This document shows, piece after piece, positions 1-8,855 of a stretch of 64,000 nucleotides of DNA (within the stretch, counting starts at the first letter, position 1; each line of letters starts with the position of its first letter). The DNA is from Microbacteriaceae bacterium VKM Ac-2854. Lineage in GTDB: Bacteria > Actinomycetota > Actinomycetes > Actinomycetales > Microbacteriaceae. The notes under the pieces were generated by a model. It saw nothing but the letters and a program-made list of their open reading frames with translations, was not told the origin of the DNA and made no database searches. The position numbers and the translations under genes are program-made. The stretch covers positions 1-64,000 of the forward strand of contig JABMLH010000010.1 of assembly GCA_013205085.1 (NCBI GenBank), in the 5' to 3' direction.

Positions 1-77
1 GACCCCACACCGGCATCGGCGGATCCACCCCAGCCAGCCGCGTCAGCGACAACAACGTCCCAGGGAACTACAACTAG
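1..77 (+). CDS. C-terminal end of an IS481-type transposase (partial)
   Basis: Open at the left edge of the window. The last codons read PHTGIGGSTPASRVSDNNV and stop at TAG 75-77. A tail with the pattern RPHTxIGGxxPxSRV is typical of IS481-family rve-domain transposases of actinobacteria, so this is probably the end of such an element, transcribed into the window. Only 24 residues are visible, no catalytic residue is present and the element's end repeat cannot be recognised, so the call rests on the tail motif alone. It could also be an orphan integrase gene without a complete IS. Confidence 0.5.
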   Translation, partial: PHTGIGGSTPASRVSDNNVPGNYN

Positions 78-100
78 GGCGTGCGAGCCCGAATACCGAC

Positions 101-132
101 GAAGGCCCCCGATCCGAGGATCGGGGGCCTTC
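101..132. terminator. Bidirectional hairpin terminator
   Basis: A 13-bp perfect stem (GAAGGCCCCCGAT and its complement) closes a 6-nt loop. It lies 23 bp after the transposase stop and 18 bp beyond the stop of the convergent minus-strand gene, so it can end both transcripts. Confidence 0.85.
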
Positions 133-149
133 GTCCGTATCCGGGCGCG

Positions 150-395
150 TCAAAAGTGTCGTTCGGCGTCGGCGCCCCAGTCCCAGGTCGCGAGGCGGAT
201 CACGAGGTAGCCGACCGGCGTGCCGAACAGGACGACGGCGCCGTAGAGCGCGACCATCGCCAGGCCGAGCACGTCCAGCCGGTCCGCGCCGATGAGGTCG
301 AGCTGCGCACGCAGGAAGATACCGAACAGCAGCCAGCCGATGAGGCTGACGCCGAGGTAGCTCAGCAGGAGGGCGGTGCGGCGACGGGACTTCAC
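150..395 (-). CDS. Small two-helix membrane protein
   Basis: Product of 81 residues with two hydrophobic segments (about residues 7-28 and 39-66) joined by a short charged loop, ending DWGADAERHF. I do not recognise the family. The frame stays open to an ATG at 587, but the extra 64 codons have poor GC3 and Arg/Pro-rich low-complexity content unlike its neighbours, and a good -10 box (TATGAT, 591-596) would place the transcription start inside them. I therefore chose the GTG at 395, the only other start codon I found in frame upstream of the first helix. No clear ribosome-binding site is visible, so the start is uncertain. Function unknown. Confidence 0.55.
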   Translation of the reverse strand: MKSRRRTALLLSYLGVSLIGWLLFGIFLRAQLDLIGADRLDVLGLAMVALYGAVVLFGTPVGYLVIRLATWDWGADAERHF

Positions 396-667
396 GGGGT
401 GGCTCGATTCGTGCGTGGGTGGTGCGGGGGAGGGGAGGGTTCCGGGGGAGCGGAGCGGATCGGACCGCTCGAACGGGTCGGCCGACGATACGTCCGAGAC
501 GGATGCCGTCGCACCGAAGCGGCGCGAAAGATGTCGATTCTGGCGCCGAAGTACGCTTTCGGTCGGTCCCCGACGCTTTCTCGACATCGAATCATAACCC
601 GAGGAGTGCTCGACCGGAAGGACATGAGTGCAACTCCGCCCTCAACATCCCCGAATCGGGGTGCGAG
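396..667. other. Gap between two minus-strand genes
   Basis: Holds a likely minus-strand promoter for the small membrane protein (TATGAT at 591-596) and an otherwise featureless leader. I see no long hairpin or additional gene. Confidence 0.4.
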
Positions 668-3184
668 CTACTTCTTCGTCAGCACCGGATTGACCCCGGT
701 CACACTCTGTCCACGCTGAATCGTGATCGTCGTGGCGCTGTCGCGGGTCGCCGCGTCCTTCCAGAACTCGGTGATCACCGTGCCGCCGAACTCCAACGTG
801 TACTGGCCGGGATCGAGGTTCTCGAAGGAATACGAACCGTCGGCTGCGGTATACCGCTGGCCCGGGCTGTTGCCGAGGTGGCCGTCGAGCCCTGGGGTGA
901 TCCGGCGCAGGTTCACGGCGACACCGCTGACCGGCTTGCCGCCCGCCGTCGCGACGCCGGAGAGGGAGGCCGAGACGAGGTCGGCGTCGATGCCGGAGAT
1001 CGTTTCTCCGGCCGAGGTACTGAGGAGCTGCGCCTCTGCCAGAGTCCCCGCCGCCTTCCAGTACTCCGGTGAACTCCCGTAGGACTCGAACTTGACCCAG
1101 GTGTCACCTCGGGGCGCGATCAGGATCGTGTAGTCCCCGTTCGCGTCGGTCCGGGCGTAGGTGCCGGTGGCGTAGCGCTCGCTCGTATCGGTCGTCTTCC
1201 CCGCGGACACGTAGGCGCCGGCGGCCGGAACGCCACCTCGCGTGACGTGACCGGAGATCACCGCGGTGCTGTAGCGGAAATCGACGCCCGTTACGGACGC
1301 GTTCGGAGCGATCCTGAAGACGGCGGGGGTCACCACGGCCACGGCTTCCGAATCGATCCGGGCGGTGACGGTGACGTCGTCATCAACCGGCAGCCCGCCG
1401 AGTCGGTATTCGCCGTTCGCGTCGGTGTACATGCTGCGGGAGTAGTCGAGCGTCGACGTGCGTGCGGTGACGAAGATACCGGCCAGCGGGATGCCGTCGT
1501 TCGTGGTCAGCCGACCCGAGAGCCGGCTGGTCGCGATGGCGGCATCCAGGACGTGGGAGCCGAGTTGGTCGGCGTCGGGCACCGGCAGCATCGTTCTGGC
1601 GTGGGTCGAGTCCGTCGGTCGGAAGTAGATCTGCTTGTAGGTGCTGCCGGTGTTCCGGACCAGGTAGCGGCCGTCTTGATCCGTCGTGGTGACCTCGGGG
1701 TTGGTAAGGAAGACGCCGATGTTGACATTGGCGAGCGGAGCGCCGCTGAGCTGATCGACGACCCGACCGGCGACGCAGCTCAGATCGCGCTTCCCCGTCG
1801 GCACCACCGCGGCGCTCCGAGAGGTCTTCACCACTCCGTCGGCGGTGGTGCCGGTCTCGAGCAGAGTGAGCTGTTTGCCGACGCTGGCCGAGTTCACCAA
1901 CGCGATCAGTCCGGTCTCTCCCGGGATGTCGACGCCGTCGATCTGCCATTGTCGTGTGACGGTGTAGATCGGCCCCCACTCGCCGGCGGTGCCCGTGATC
2001 CAGGTGCACAATTCGGCGCTCGAAGGCAGCACGGGTGTACCGACGTGTGCGGCGCCGTCGATCACGACCGGACTGTCGACGCTGACGGCGTCAGCGGTGT
2101 CGGTGCCGATCCTCGCGCCGACGACGCGAACGCTGAGGACGTGGCCGATGTCGGCCGCGACCGGGGTGTAGTCCGCTGCGGTGGCACCGGGGATGAGGGT
2201 GCCGTCGCGGTTCCACTGGTAGCTGTACTCGACGGCCGCGGGCGTCCAGGCCGGCACGGTGCTGCCGTACGGCACCGCGGTCTCCGGCGTACCGCTGAGG
2301 ATGGGCTTCGGGGTCGCGGTGAAGTCGGTCAGGCCGTCGAGCCGGTACAGGAAGGCCGCCATCGCCTCGCGGGTGACGGGCTTGATCGGAGCGAAGCTGC
2401 CGTCGGGCAGACCCGTCGAGATGCCCGTCGCGCGCATCCATTCGATCTGGAGGGCGAATGGATTGTCCGGCGTGACGTCCGTGAAGGTCGGCGCGGTCGG
2501 CAGCACGGCGCCGTCGTAGCGGGCGAGGAAGGCGGACATCGCTTGACGGCTGATCGGGTCGCTGGGTCGGAAGGTGCCGTCCGCATTGCCGGTGGTGATG
2601 CCCTCGGCCTTGAGCCATTCGATCTCGGTGTAGAACGGACTCGTCGTCGGCACGTCGGAGAAGGACGGTTTCGACGGCGGGGTGAAGGCGTCGCCGGAGT
2701 ATCGGTAGAGGAAGGCCGCCATCGCCTCGCGGGAGACCGAGAGGCTCGGGCGATACTCGCGGGTGCCGTCGGGGCGGGCGTAGCCGGTAGAGAGGCCGGT
2801 CGTCCCCATCCAATTGATCGCCGCGAAGAACGGATTCGCGGAGGTCACGTCGACGAAGAAGCCCGCCACCGCGGCCGCGGCCGCGTCGGGTACCGCACTG
2901 GCGGGCGACTCCGCGTCGTCGCTCGGCGCTGCGGTGTCGGCCGGCGCTGCGGTCTCGGCCGGCGCTGCGGTATCGCTCGGTGTTGCGGTGTCGCTCGGGA
3001 TCGGTGTGCGGCTCGGCGTCGGAGTCGCTTGTGCGGATTCCGTCGGGGCGGGTGCCGCCGTCTCGGCCGACGCCGGCCCGGCTCCGAGAGTGAACGTTCC
3101 GATGAGCAGTGCGGTCGCGACTGCCATTCCGATCGCCCGTCGCCGGAAGCGGCCGATTGCTGAGGATTCCCCCGATGTGCGCAT
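668..3184 (-). CDS. Secreted SLH-domain protein with Ig-like and carboxypeptidase-regulatory-like repeats
   Basis: An 838-residue exported wall protein. A signal peptide runs to the ASA motif at residue 40 and is followed by a Ser/Thr/Pro/Ala linker to about residue 100. Three SLH repeats follow (about 103-285; each has the [FV]xDVxxxxPFxxxIxWM...GISTG pattern), then an Ig-like unit (about 290-375) with the Y.W..DG...G.T...Y.P...D.G pattern. The C-terminal half holds four or so carboxypeptidase-regulatory-like beta-sandwich repeats (GRV...G.PL..V.V, D.DGRY motifs), ending NPVLTKK. SLH domains normally bind secondary cell-wall polymers. No enzymatic domain is seen, so a structural or adhesive role is likely. 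ATG 3184 is preferred over an upstream TTG because it begins a normal signal peptide. A truncated copy lies just upstream. Confidence 0.85.
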   Translation of the reverse strand: MRTSGESSAIGRFRRRAIGMAVATALLIGTFTLGAGPASAETAAPAPTESAQATPTPSRTPIPSDTATPSDTAAPAETAAPADTAAPSDDAESPASAVPDAAAAAVAGFFVDVTSANPFFAAINWMGTTGLSTGYARPDGTREYRPSLSVSREAMAAFLYRYSGDAFTPPSKPSFSDVPTTSPFYTEIEWLKAEGITTGNADGTFRPSDPISRQAMSAFLARYDGAVLPTAPTFTDVTPDNPFALQIEWMRATGISTGLPDGSFAPIKPVTREAMAAFLYRLDGLTDFTATPKPILSGTPETAVPYGSTVPAWTPAAVEYSYQWNRDGTLIPGATAADYTPVAADIGHVLSVRVVGARIGTDTADAVSVDSPVVIDGAAHVGTPVLPSSAELCTWITGTAGEWGPIYTVTRQWQIDGVDIPGETGLIALVNSASVGKQLTLLETGTTADGVVKTSRSAAVVPTGKRDLSCVAGRVVDQLSGAPLANVNIGVFLTNPEVTTTDQDGRYLVRNTGSTYKQIYFRPTDSTHARTMLPVPDADQLGSHVLDAAIATSRLSGRLTTNDGIPLAGIFVTARTSTLDYSRSMYTDANGEYRLGGLPVDDDVTVTARIDSEAVAVVTPAVFRIAPNASVTGVDFRYSTAVISGHVTRGGVPAAGAYVSAGKTTDTSERYATGTYARTDANGDYTILIAPRGDTWVKFESYGSSPEYWKAAGTLAEAQLLSTSAGETISGIDADLVSASLSGVATAGGKPVSGVAVNLRRITPGLDGHLGNSPGQRYTAADGSYSFENLDPGQYTLEFGGTVITEFWKDAATRDSATTITIQRGQSVTGVNPVLTKK

Positions 3185-3255
3185 GTGCTCACTGTAGGAG
3201 TCCGGCCGGCTCGGCGGCAACGCGTGCAGAGCACGCCGCCTTGCGCGGCGAGAAC

Positions 3256-3288
3256 GGGGGCACGATCACGCGGTCGGATCGTGCCCCC
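3256..3288 (-). terminator. Hairpin terminator
   Basis: GGGGGCACGATC pairs with GATCGTGCCCCC across a 9-nt loop. It lies between the SLH pseudogene and the start of the intact SLH gene, so it probably once ended transcription of the former. Confidence 0.7.
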
Positions 3289-3303
3289 CTGTGCGCCGAC
3301 GGC

Positions 3304-3536
3304 CTACTTCTTCGTCAGGTTCCCGTCGACGGTGACGTCCGCGCCGCCGAGTGGAGCGCCGTCGAGCGTCACCGTTCCCGCCACGGATGAGGGCGTGAGC
3401 GCAGCATCGATGCCCGTCACCGTCTGGCCGAGACCGAGAGGCTCGGGCGGTACTCGCGGGTGCCGTCGGGCCGGGCGTACCCGGTCGAGAGGCCGGTCGT
3501 CCCCATCCAGTTGATGGCGGTGAAGAACAATGCACC
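3304..3536 (-). pseudogene. Decayed copy of the SLH/regulatory-domain protein
   Basis: Read on the minus strand, the 5' part (about 3425-3536) encodes one SLH start, FTAINWMGTTGLSTGYARPD and on to REYRPSLSVS, nearly identical to the intact neighbour. It then joins, in another reading frame, the last 40 codons of a regulatory-domain repeat (GQTVTGIDAALTP to DGNLTKK, stop at 3304). Everything between, about 2 kb in the intact gene, is missing, and the signal peptide is absent too. This is a deletion remnant of a tandem paralogue. The last residues differ from the intact gene, so it is an old copy rather than a recent duplication. Confidence 0.8.
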
Positions 3537-3562
3537 GTGACCACACGCCGACCCCGCGAAGT

Positions 3563-3568
3563 TAGACT
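3563..3568 (+). promoter_or_regulatory. -10 box of a leaderless promoter (DUF3817 gene)
   Basis: TAGACT ends 7 nt before the ATG at 3576, so transcription would start on or next to the start codon. This supports ATG 3576 over an upstream GTG at 3537. Confidence 0.6.
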
Positions 3569-3575
3569 GGACGCC

Positions 3576-4052
3576 ATGCCCCTCGAGCCCAAGCCCGCGC
3601 AGTTCCCTGCCATCCGCAGTGCGCTGAAGTTCTACCAGGTGAGCTCCATCATCACCGGTGTGATGCTCCTGCTGCTGTGCGCCGAGATGGTGCTGAAGTA
3701 CGGCTTCCACTACGAGCTGTTCGCCTTCGGCCAGCAGGGTGTGCTCAACTTCGCGCAGATGTACGAGGTGCCGGGTGGCGAGTGGGAGTCCAGCGGCACC
3801 GGGGCGAACGTGTCCACCGGCATCCTGATCGCCCACGGCTGGTTCTACGTGGTGTACCTGTTCGCCGACTTCCGGCTCTGGAGCCTGATGCGCTGGCCGT
3901 TCTCGCGCTTCATCCTGATCGCGCTCGGCGGCGTCATCCCCACCCTGTCCTTCTTCGTCGAGGGCCGCATCGCCCGCGACGTCACGACGTACCTCGCTCG
4001 ACGCGAGGCCACTCCCGTAACTGCTACCGACTCCGTGGAGGCAAACCATTAG
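3576..4052 (+). CDS. DUF3817 family membrane protein
   Basis: A 158-residue integral membrane protein beginning [20 protein letters not shown], the usual start of DUF3817 proteins. Three hydrophobic segments are visible (about residues 18-40, 78-100 and 108-130). The family commonly sits directly upstream of guaA in actinobacteria, as here, where its TAG stop overlaps the proposed ATT start of guaA by one base. The function of the family is unknown; co-transcription with GMP synthase is probable. The start is fixed by the leaderless -10 box and by family alignment from memory. Confidence 0.85.
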   Translation: MPLEPKPAQFPAIRSALKFYQVSSIITGVMLLLLCAEMVLKYGFHYELFAFGQQGVLNFAQMYEVPGGEWESSGTGANVSTGILIAHGWFYVVYLFADFRLWSLMRWPFSRFILIALGGVIPTLSFFVEGRIARDVTTYLARREATPVTATDSVEANH

Positions 4053-5634
4053 CGAGCAATCCCACCTGGCGGCCCAGCCCGTGCTGGTCGTCGACTTCGG
4101 CGCGCAGTACGCGCAGCTGATCGCACGGCGCGTGCGCGAGGCCAGCGTGTACTCCGAGATCGTGCCCTCGTCGGTGACGGCCGCCGAGGTCGCGGCGAAG
4201 TCGCCCGTCGGCATCATCCTCTCGGGCGGTCCGTCCAGCGTCTACGAGGAGGGCGCGCCGGCGCTCGACCCCGAGATCCTGCAGCTCGGCATCCCCGTGC
4301 TCGGCATCTGCTACGGCTTCCAGGTCATGGCCAAGACCCTCGGCGGCGAGGTCGCCAACACCGGACTGCGCGAATACGGCGCGACCGACGCCGGCATCGT
4401 CACCGATGGCGGCGTGCTGCTCGGCGAGCAGCCGGCCGACCAGACGGTGTGGATGAGCCACGGCGACTCGGTGTCCAAGGCCCCGGAAGGCTTCACCGTG
4501 CTCGCCTCCACCGGATCGACCCCCGTCGCGGCCTTCGGCAACGACGAGACCCGGATGTACGGCGTGCAGTGGCACCCGGAGGTGAAGCACTCGCAGTACG
4601 GTCAGGCCGTCATCGAGAACTTCCTGCACCGCGCCGCGGGCATCCCCGCCGACTGGAACTCCTCCAACGTCATCGACGACCAGGTCGCGCTGATCCGCGA
4701 ACAGGTCGGCACCGGCCGCGTCATCTGCGGCCTGTCCGGCGGCGTCGACTCCGCCGTGGCCGCGGCGATCGTGCACAAGGCCGTCGGCGACCAGCTCACC
4801 TGCGTCTTCGTCGACCACGGGCTGATGCGCAAGGACGAGCGCCGCCAGGTCGAGGAGGACTACGTCGCCTCCACCGGCGTGCGTCTGATCACCATCGACG
4901 CCCGCGAGCAGTTCCTGGATGCGCTGGCCGGCGTGACCGACCCGGAGCAGAAGCGCAAGATCATCGGGCGCGAGTTCATCCGCTCGTTCGAGGGCGCCGC
5001 CGAGGCACTGGTGCTCGAGGCTAAGGCCGAGGGCGGCGCGAGCGTCGACTTCCTGGTGCAGGGCACGCTCTATCCGGACGTGGTCGAGTCCGGCGGCGGT
5101 ACGGGCACCGCCAACATCAAGTCGCACCACAATGTGGGCGGCCTGCCGGAGGACCTGCAGTTCAAGCTGGTCGAGCCGCTGCGCACCCTCTTCAAGGACG
5201 AGGTGCGCGCCATCGGCCGCGAGCTCGGCCTGCCCGAGGTGATCGTCGGCCGCCAGCCGTTCCCCGGCCCCGGCCTGGGCATCCGCATCGTCGGCGAGGT
5301 CACGGCCGAGCGGCTCGACCTGCTCCGCGACGCCGACGCCATCGTGCGCGCCGAGCTCACCGCCGCCGGTCTGGACGACGAGATCTGGCAGTGCCCGGTC
5401 GTGCTGCTCGCCGACGTCCGCTCCGTCGGGGTGCAGGGAGACGGCCGGACCTACGGCCACCCGATCGTGCTGCGCCCGGTCTCCTCGGAGGACGCGATGA
5501 CCGCCGACTGGACCCGCCTGCCCTACGACCTGCTGGCGCGGATCTCCAACCGCATCACCAACGAGGTCAGCGGTGTGAACCGGGTCGTGCTCGACGTCAC
5601 GTCGAAGCCGCCGGGAACCATCGAGTGGGAGTAG
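4048..5634 (+). CDS. guaA: GMP synthase (glutamine-hydrolysing)
   Basis: Makes GMP from XMP, ATP and glutamine, the last step of guanylate synthesis. Class I glutamine amidotransferase domain at the N-terminus: GICYGF holds the nucleophile Cys (residue 77 counted from GTG 4081) and WHPEVKHS the His-Glu pair. The ATP pyrophosphatase P-loop is [10 protein letters not shown], and the C-terminal dimerisation domain ends PPGTIEWE. The usual start would be GTG 4081, but no ribosome-binding site precedes it. A strong TGGAGG at 4036-4041 sits 6 nt before an in-frame ATT at 4048, which also overlaps the upstream stop (ATTAG). I chose ATT, giving [18 protein letters not shown], a start of normal length for actinobacterial GuaA. 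The product is 528 residues. Confidence 0.95.
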   Translation: MSEQSHLAAQPVLVVDFGAQYAQLIARRVREASVYSEIVPSSVTAAEVAAKSPVGIILSGGPSSVYEEGAPALDPEILQLGIPVLGICYGFQVMAKTLGGEVANTGLREYGATDAGIVTDGGVLLGEQPADQTVWMSHGDSVSKAPEGFTVLASTGSTPVAAFGNDETRMYGVQWHPEVKHSQYGQAVIENFLHRAAGIPADWNSSNVIDDQVALIREQVGTGRVICGLSGGVDSAVAAAIVHKAVGDQLTCVFVDHGLMRKDERRQVEEDYVASTGVRLITIDAREQFLDALAGVTDPEQKRKIIGREFIRSFEGAAEALVLEAKAEGGASVDFLVQGTLYPDVVESGGGTGTANIKSHHNVGGLPEDLQFKLVEPLRTLFKDEVRAIGRELGLPEVIVGRQPFPGPGLGIRIVGEVTAERLDLLRDADAIVRAELTAAGLDDEIWQCPVVLLADVRSVGVQGDGRTYGHPIVLRPVSSEDAMTADWTRLPYDLLARISNRITNEVSGVNRVVLDVTSKPPGTIEWE

Positions 5635-5650
5635 CCACTCCGCGAGCTGT

Positions 5651-5681
5651 GAGGGCCGTCATCCGAGGGGTGGCGGCCCTC
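5651..5681 (+). terminator. Hairpin terminator of guaA
   Basis: GAGGGCCGTCA pairs with TGGCGGCCCTC (10 of 11) 16 bp after the guaA stop. Confidence 0.75.
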
Positions 5682-5841
5682 CGGCGTTCCGTATAGCGTC
5701 CGAACCTGATCGGGCCGTTCCGATTTCCGAAGAATGCTCTGTGAGCAGTAGCATCCACGCAGGCTCATCGCGGATCGGTTCGCGGGGCGGGGCACGGGCA
5801 TCACCGAGTCTGCGCGTGCCTGTACGGATCCCGGGGGCATC

Positions 5842-8280
5842 ATGCGTCGTCTTCTCACCACCGTGGTCGCCGTGGCGGCGACGATCGCGCTCACCTTCGG
5901 CGGCGCGACAGCGGCGTCCGCCGAGGAGCCCAACGCCTCGAACGGCCGCGGCGTAGCGTCGGCTGCGAGCAACGGGCCGGTGCACATCGAGGCGCCCGTC
6001 GAAGCCGGATCGCCTCAGCTCGCCGTCGAGGGCCGCCTCGGAGTGCTCACGGTCGATGCCGGTCCAGCCACGCTGGACGAGGCGACGGGGGAGGTCACGG
6101 ACCACGGCACCTCATCCAGCCGCTACAGCATCGCGACGACCGACGGTGACATGCTCGCGATCACCGGTGAGTTCCCGGCGGGGCTCGCGACCGGGTCGAC
6201 CGTCACGGCGACCCTCGCGATCCCGGACAAGGTGGCCGAGGCGTTGCCGGCCGAGTCCCGCGATGTTAGCGGCCGGACGCCGATCGACGCCGGCTCGCCG
6301 ATCGGCGCGAGCGTGATCGACGCGGCCGTCGACCTCGACGCGGAGTTCGCGGTCGTAGTGGCGGACATCGTGCCGCAGGCCGCGGTCGCCGGATCCGTCC
6401 AGCCCGTTCACGTCGCTGTCGTGGCGCCGAACGGTTCGGGCGTCTCACCGAATTTCTTCAGCGACGTTCAGGTGTCGACACTGATCGGCACCCTCGGTTC
6501 CTTCTGGGAAGGTCAGTCGGAGGGGCGCATCTCCGACATCCCCCTTCAGGCGCCGATCAAGCATTACACCTCCGCCTATCCGGGCTGCTCGGCCGGCGCG
6601 ACGGACAGCACCGCCAACGTCGAAGCCATGTGGAACGAAGCAACCGCGGCGTTCGGGTACGGGAACAGCTGGCAGAACGCGGCCTACGAGGGTGCCCACA
6701 TCGTGGTGCTGACCCCCGACCTCGGCTGCGACTACATCGGTCTCGGCTCCATCGGGTATCCGACCTCGGGGGGCATCTTCCAATCAGTCGTCGGGATCGG
6801 CGTGGATAACGTCACCGCGCAGCACGAGTTCGGTCACAACCTGGGTCTCGGCCACGCGAACACCTACGGTTGCACCGATCCTGCCTACGTCGAGGACGGC
6901 GCCGGCTGTTCCGTTCGCCCCTACGGCGACTATTACGACGTCATGGGCATCGCGCTGTGCACGAATGTCTGCTGGGACAAGGCGGGCGCGATCAACCTGC
7001 TCGATCGGTTGAACCTCGGCTGGACCACCGTGCCGCAGTACACACTCGCCGGCGGCGAGAGCAGCCACACCTGGACCGTGACGCTGGATGCGATCTCGGC
7101 CACATCGGGCGCGCGCGGCGTGGAAGCCGTCGATCCGATCAGCGGCTACGTCTATGACCTCGAGTACCGCAACGCGGCCGGCGCGGACGCGGGAACGTTC
7201 TACGCCTCCCAGAACGCGACCAGTTCCTACCGTTCCGGCGTGCGTGTGGTCTACGGGGCGACGGACGAGGACGACTGGTCCTCCTACGTGCAGGCGACCA
7301 TGCCGGCCAGCTCGAACCCGTCCTTCCGATCACTTGCTCTGCAGGCAGGCGACACCTTCGGCAGCCAAGCGGCGGGATTCAGTGTCTCCGTGCTTTCGCA
7401 GACCGCGAGCACGGCGACCGTTCAGCTGACTGCGCGCACGACCCCCCAGCTCGCTCCGGCCGCGAGCGGGCCGCGCATCGCGGGCGGCACCGCGATCGGT
7501 TCCACTCTGACGATCGAGCGCAACAACTGGAACCTGCCGGGCCTGAGCTTCTCGACGACCTGGTTGCGCGACGGCTCGCCCGTCGGCAGCGGGAGCAGCT
7601 ACACGACGGTCGCTGCGGACGAGGGCGGTCGGATCACGGCGCAGATCACCGCGTCGCGTACCGACTACCTCAGCGGAACCGCGACGACCGATCCGCTCAT
7701 CGTCGACTCGCGACCGCACGCCTTCACGGACGTGCTGCCGACGCATCCCTTCTTCGACGACATCGAGTGGATGTCGTCCAGCGGGCTCTCGACCGGCTAC
7801 GACAACGGCGACGGCACCAAGTCGTACCGTCCGAACGACGTGGTCTCCCGCCAGGCGATGGCGGCGTTCCTGTATCGCGAGTCCGGCGACACGTTCACCG
7901 CTCCTGCGAAGCCGTCCTTCGTCGACGTGCCGACGTCGCATCCGTTCTTCCGCGAGATCGAGTGGATGAAGTCGGCCGGCATCAGCACCGGCACCAAGAA
8001 CGCGGACGGAACGCTGTCGTACAACCCCAACGGCGCCGTCTCGCGCGAGGCGATGGCCGCCTTCCTGGCGCGGATGTCGGGCGACACCATCCCGACTCCG
8101 ACCACTCAGGTGTTCGTCGACGTCCCGCCGAGCAACGCGTTCTACAAGGAGATCACCTGGATGTACACCACAGGCATCTCGACCGGCTACAGCGACCACA
8201 CCTACCGCCCGGCCGCGCCGGTCTCCCGCCAGGCGATGTCCGCGTTCCTGCACCGCTACGACACCACGTTCGGCGACTGA
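5842..8280 (+). CDS. Secreted zinc metalloprotease (gametolysin/M11-like) with SLH repeats
   Basis: An 812-residue precursor. Signal peptide to about residue 27 (TAASA), then a propeptide-like region. The catalytic domain has the zinc site HEFGHNLGLGH with His328, His332 and His338 and a Met-turn YDVMG, as in peptidase family M11. After about residue 535 come an Ig-like unit (NNWNLPGLSFSTTW...) and three SLH repeats (about 630-812) with the PTHPFFDDIEWM...GLSTGY pattern, close to the repeats of the SLH protein at 668-3184. The SLH block suggests the enzyme is held on the cell wall. Substrate unknown. ATG 5842 begins a typical signal peptide; the ribosome-binding site is only a G-run (CCCGGGGG). 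Confidence 0.88.
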   Translation: MRRLLTTVVAVAATIALTFGGATAASAEEPNASNGRGVASAASNGPVHIEAPVEAGSPQLAVEGRLGVLTVDAGPATLDEATGEVTDHGTSSSRYSIATTDGDMLAITGEFPAGLATGSTVTATLAIPDKVAEALPAESRDVSGRTPIDAGSPIGASVIDAAVDLDAEFAVVVADIVPQAAVAGSVQPVHVAVVAPNGSGVSPNFFSDVQVSTLIGTLGSFWEGQSEGRISDIPLQAPIKHYTSAYPGCSAGATDSTANVEAMWNEATAAFGYGNSWQNAAYEGAHIVVLTPDLGCDYIGLGSIGYPTSGGIFQSVVGIGVDNVTAQHEFGHNLGLGHANTYGCTDPAYVEDGAGCSVRPYGDYYDVMGIALCTNVCWDKAGAINLLDRLNLGWTTVPQYTLAGGESSHTWTVTLDAISATSGARGVEAVDPISGYVYDLEYRNAAGADAGTFYASQNATSSYRSGVRVVYGATDEDDWSSYVQATMPASSNPSFRSLALQAGDTFGSQAAGFSVSVLSQTASTATVQLTARTTPQLAPAASGPRIAGGTAIGSTLTIERNNWNLPGLSFSTTWLRDGSPVGSGSSYTTVAADEGGRITAQITASRTDYLSGTATTDPLIVDSRPHAFTDVLPTHPFFDDIEWMSSSGLSTGYDNGDGTKSYRPNDVVSRQAMAAFLYRESGDTFTAPAKPSFVDVPTSHPFFREIEWMKSAGISTGTKNADGTLSYNPNGAVSREAMAAFLARMSGDTIPTPTTQVFVDVPPSNAFYKEITWMYTTGISTGYSDHTYRPAAPVSRQAMSAFLHRYDTTFGD

Positions 8281-8310
8281 CCCACCCCGCCCCGCCCACC
8301 CCGATCCTCC

Positions 8311-8377
8311 GCGAAATTTCGCGAGATTCGACCCGGCGGACGAGATCGGCCGCCGCGGCAGCCGATCTCGTCCGCCG
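8311..8377. repeat. CGCGAAATTTCGCG element, left half plus hairpin
   Basis: Starts 31 bp after the metalloprotease stop. The palindromic end (GCGAAATTTCGC, 8311-8322, then GAGATTCG) is followed by a 17-bp perfect stem (8334-8350 with 8361-8377) around a 10-nt loop containing CCGCGG. The right-hand palindromic end found in other copies is absent; the convergent gene's stop begins at 8401. Member of a family with copies at 18290, 24871 and 29282. Confidence 0.85.
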
Positions 8378-8400
8378 CGGCCGATCTGGCGGCCGCTGCG

Positions 8401-8769
8401 TTACTCGTCGAGCGGGGTGTCCACGACGCCTACGAAGCGCGAAGCGATGTTGTCGAACTCGTCGCGGCGGTATCGCGCGCGCAACGGCGGGAGTTCGTCG
8501 GCGTCGTGCCAGTCGCAGCTGAGGTAGTCGAACGTCGGCCACCACTTCTTCGGCCGGGCGGCCTCGGTGAAGCCGCAGACGTCGCAGGTGAGCTGCACCC
8601 AGACCGGGCGCTTGCCGGTGCGGTTCGCGCGCGACTGCACGAGCCAGGCCGGCGGATCCTGCTCGATCGCGGCGAACTCCTCCTCGGTCATCCGGGTGGG
8701 TAAACCGTGCCGGTTCGCCATCTCGAGCGGAATATCGAGACGGAGGGCGGCTTCGCGGCGGGAGATCAT
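8401..8769 (-). CDS. Conserved hypothetical protein with Cys pairs
   Basis: A soluble protein of 122 residues that I cannot assign. The N-terminus (SRREAALRLDIPLEMANRHG) looks like a short helix-turn-helix-like or helical segment. The middle holds LTCDVCGF and, later, YLSCDWHDADELP, so one CxxC plus a Cys/His pair could bind a metal. A good AAGGTGA ribosome-binding site precedes the ATG at 8769. It stands alone between two terminators or hairpins. A zinc-binding role is only suggested by residue spacing. Confidence 0.7.
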   Translation of the reverse strand: MISRREAALRLDIPLEMANRHGLPTRMTEEEFAAIEQDPPAWLVQSRANRTGKRPVWVQLTCDVCGFTEAARPKKWWPTFDYLSCDWHDADELPPLRARYRRDEFDNIASRFVGVVDTPLDE

Positions 8770-8813
8770 CCGATCACCTTATGCGTTCCGCTGCCGGAGG
8801 GACGAGGGAACAC

Positions 8814-8845
8814 GAAGGGGCCCGCTGCCGGCAGCGGGCCCCTTC
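8814..8845. terminator. Perfect palindromic terminator
   Basis: A 32-bp perfect palindrome (GAAGGGGCCCGCTGCC and complement) begins 10 bp beyond the stop of the minus-strand phosphatase gene. The next gene downstream reads the same way, so it insulates the two. Confidence 0.85.
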
Positions 8846-8855
8846 GCTTCGACGA

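Noticed and set aside
1247-3163. Very long open frame opposite the SLH gene (similar ones at 9432-12098, 37472-40213, 40871-43660, 54673-57459)
   Set aside because: Antisense frames stay open because of extreme GC3; the products are Arg/Gly/Asp/His-rich with no domain pattern, and each lies wholly across a gene or genes with clear motifs.
3537-3575. N-terminal extension of the DUF3817 protein from GTG 3537
   Set aside because: Adds 13 unconserved residues and would start before the leaderless -10 box.
4024-5460. 478-codon open frame opposite guaA
   Set aside because: Low-complexity Asp/Gly/Leu/Arg content and no start signals; guaA is unambiguous.
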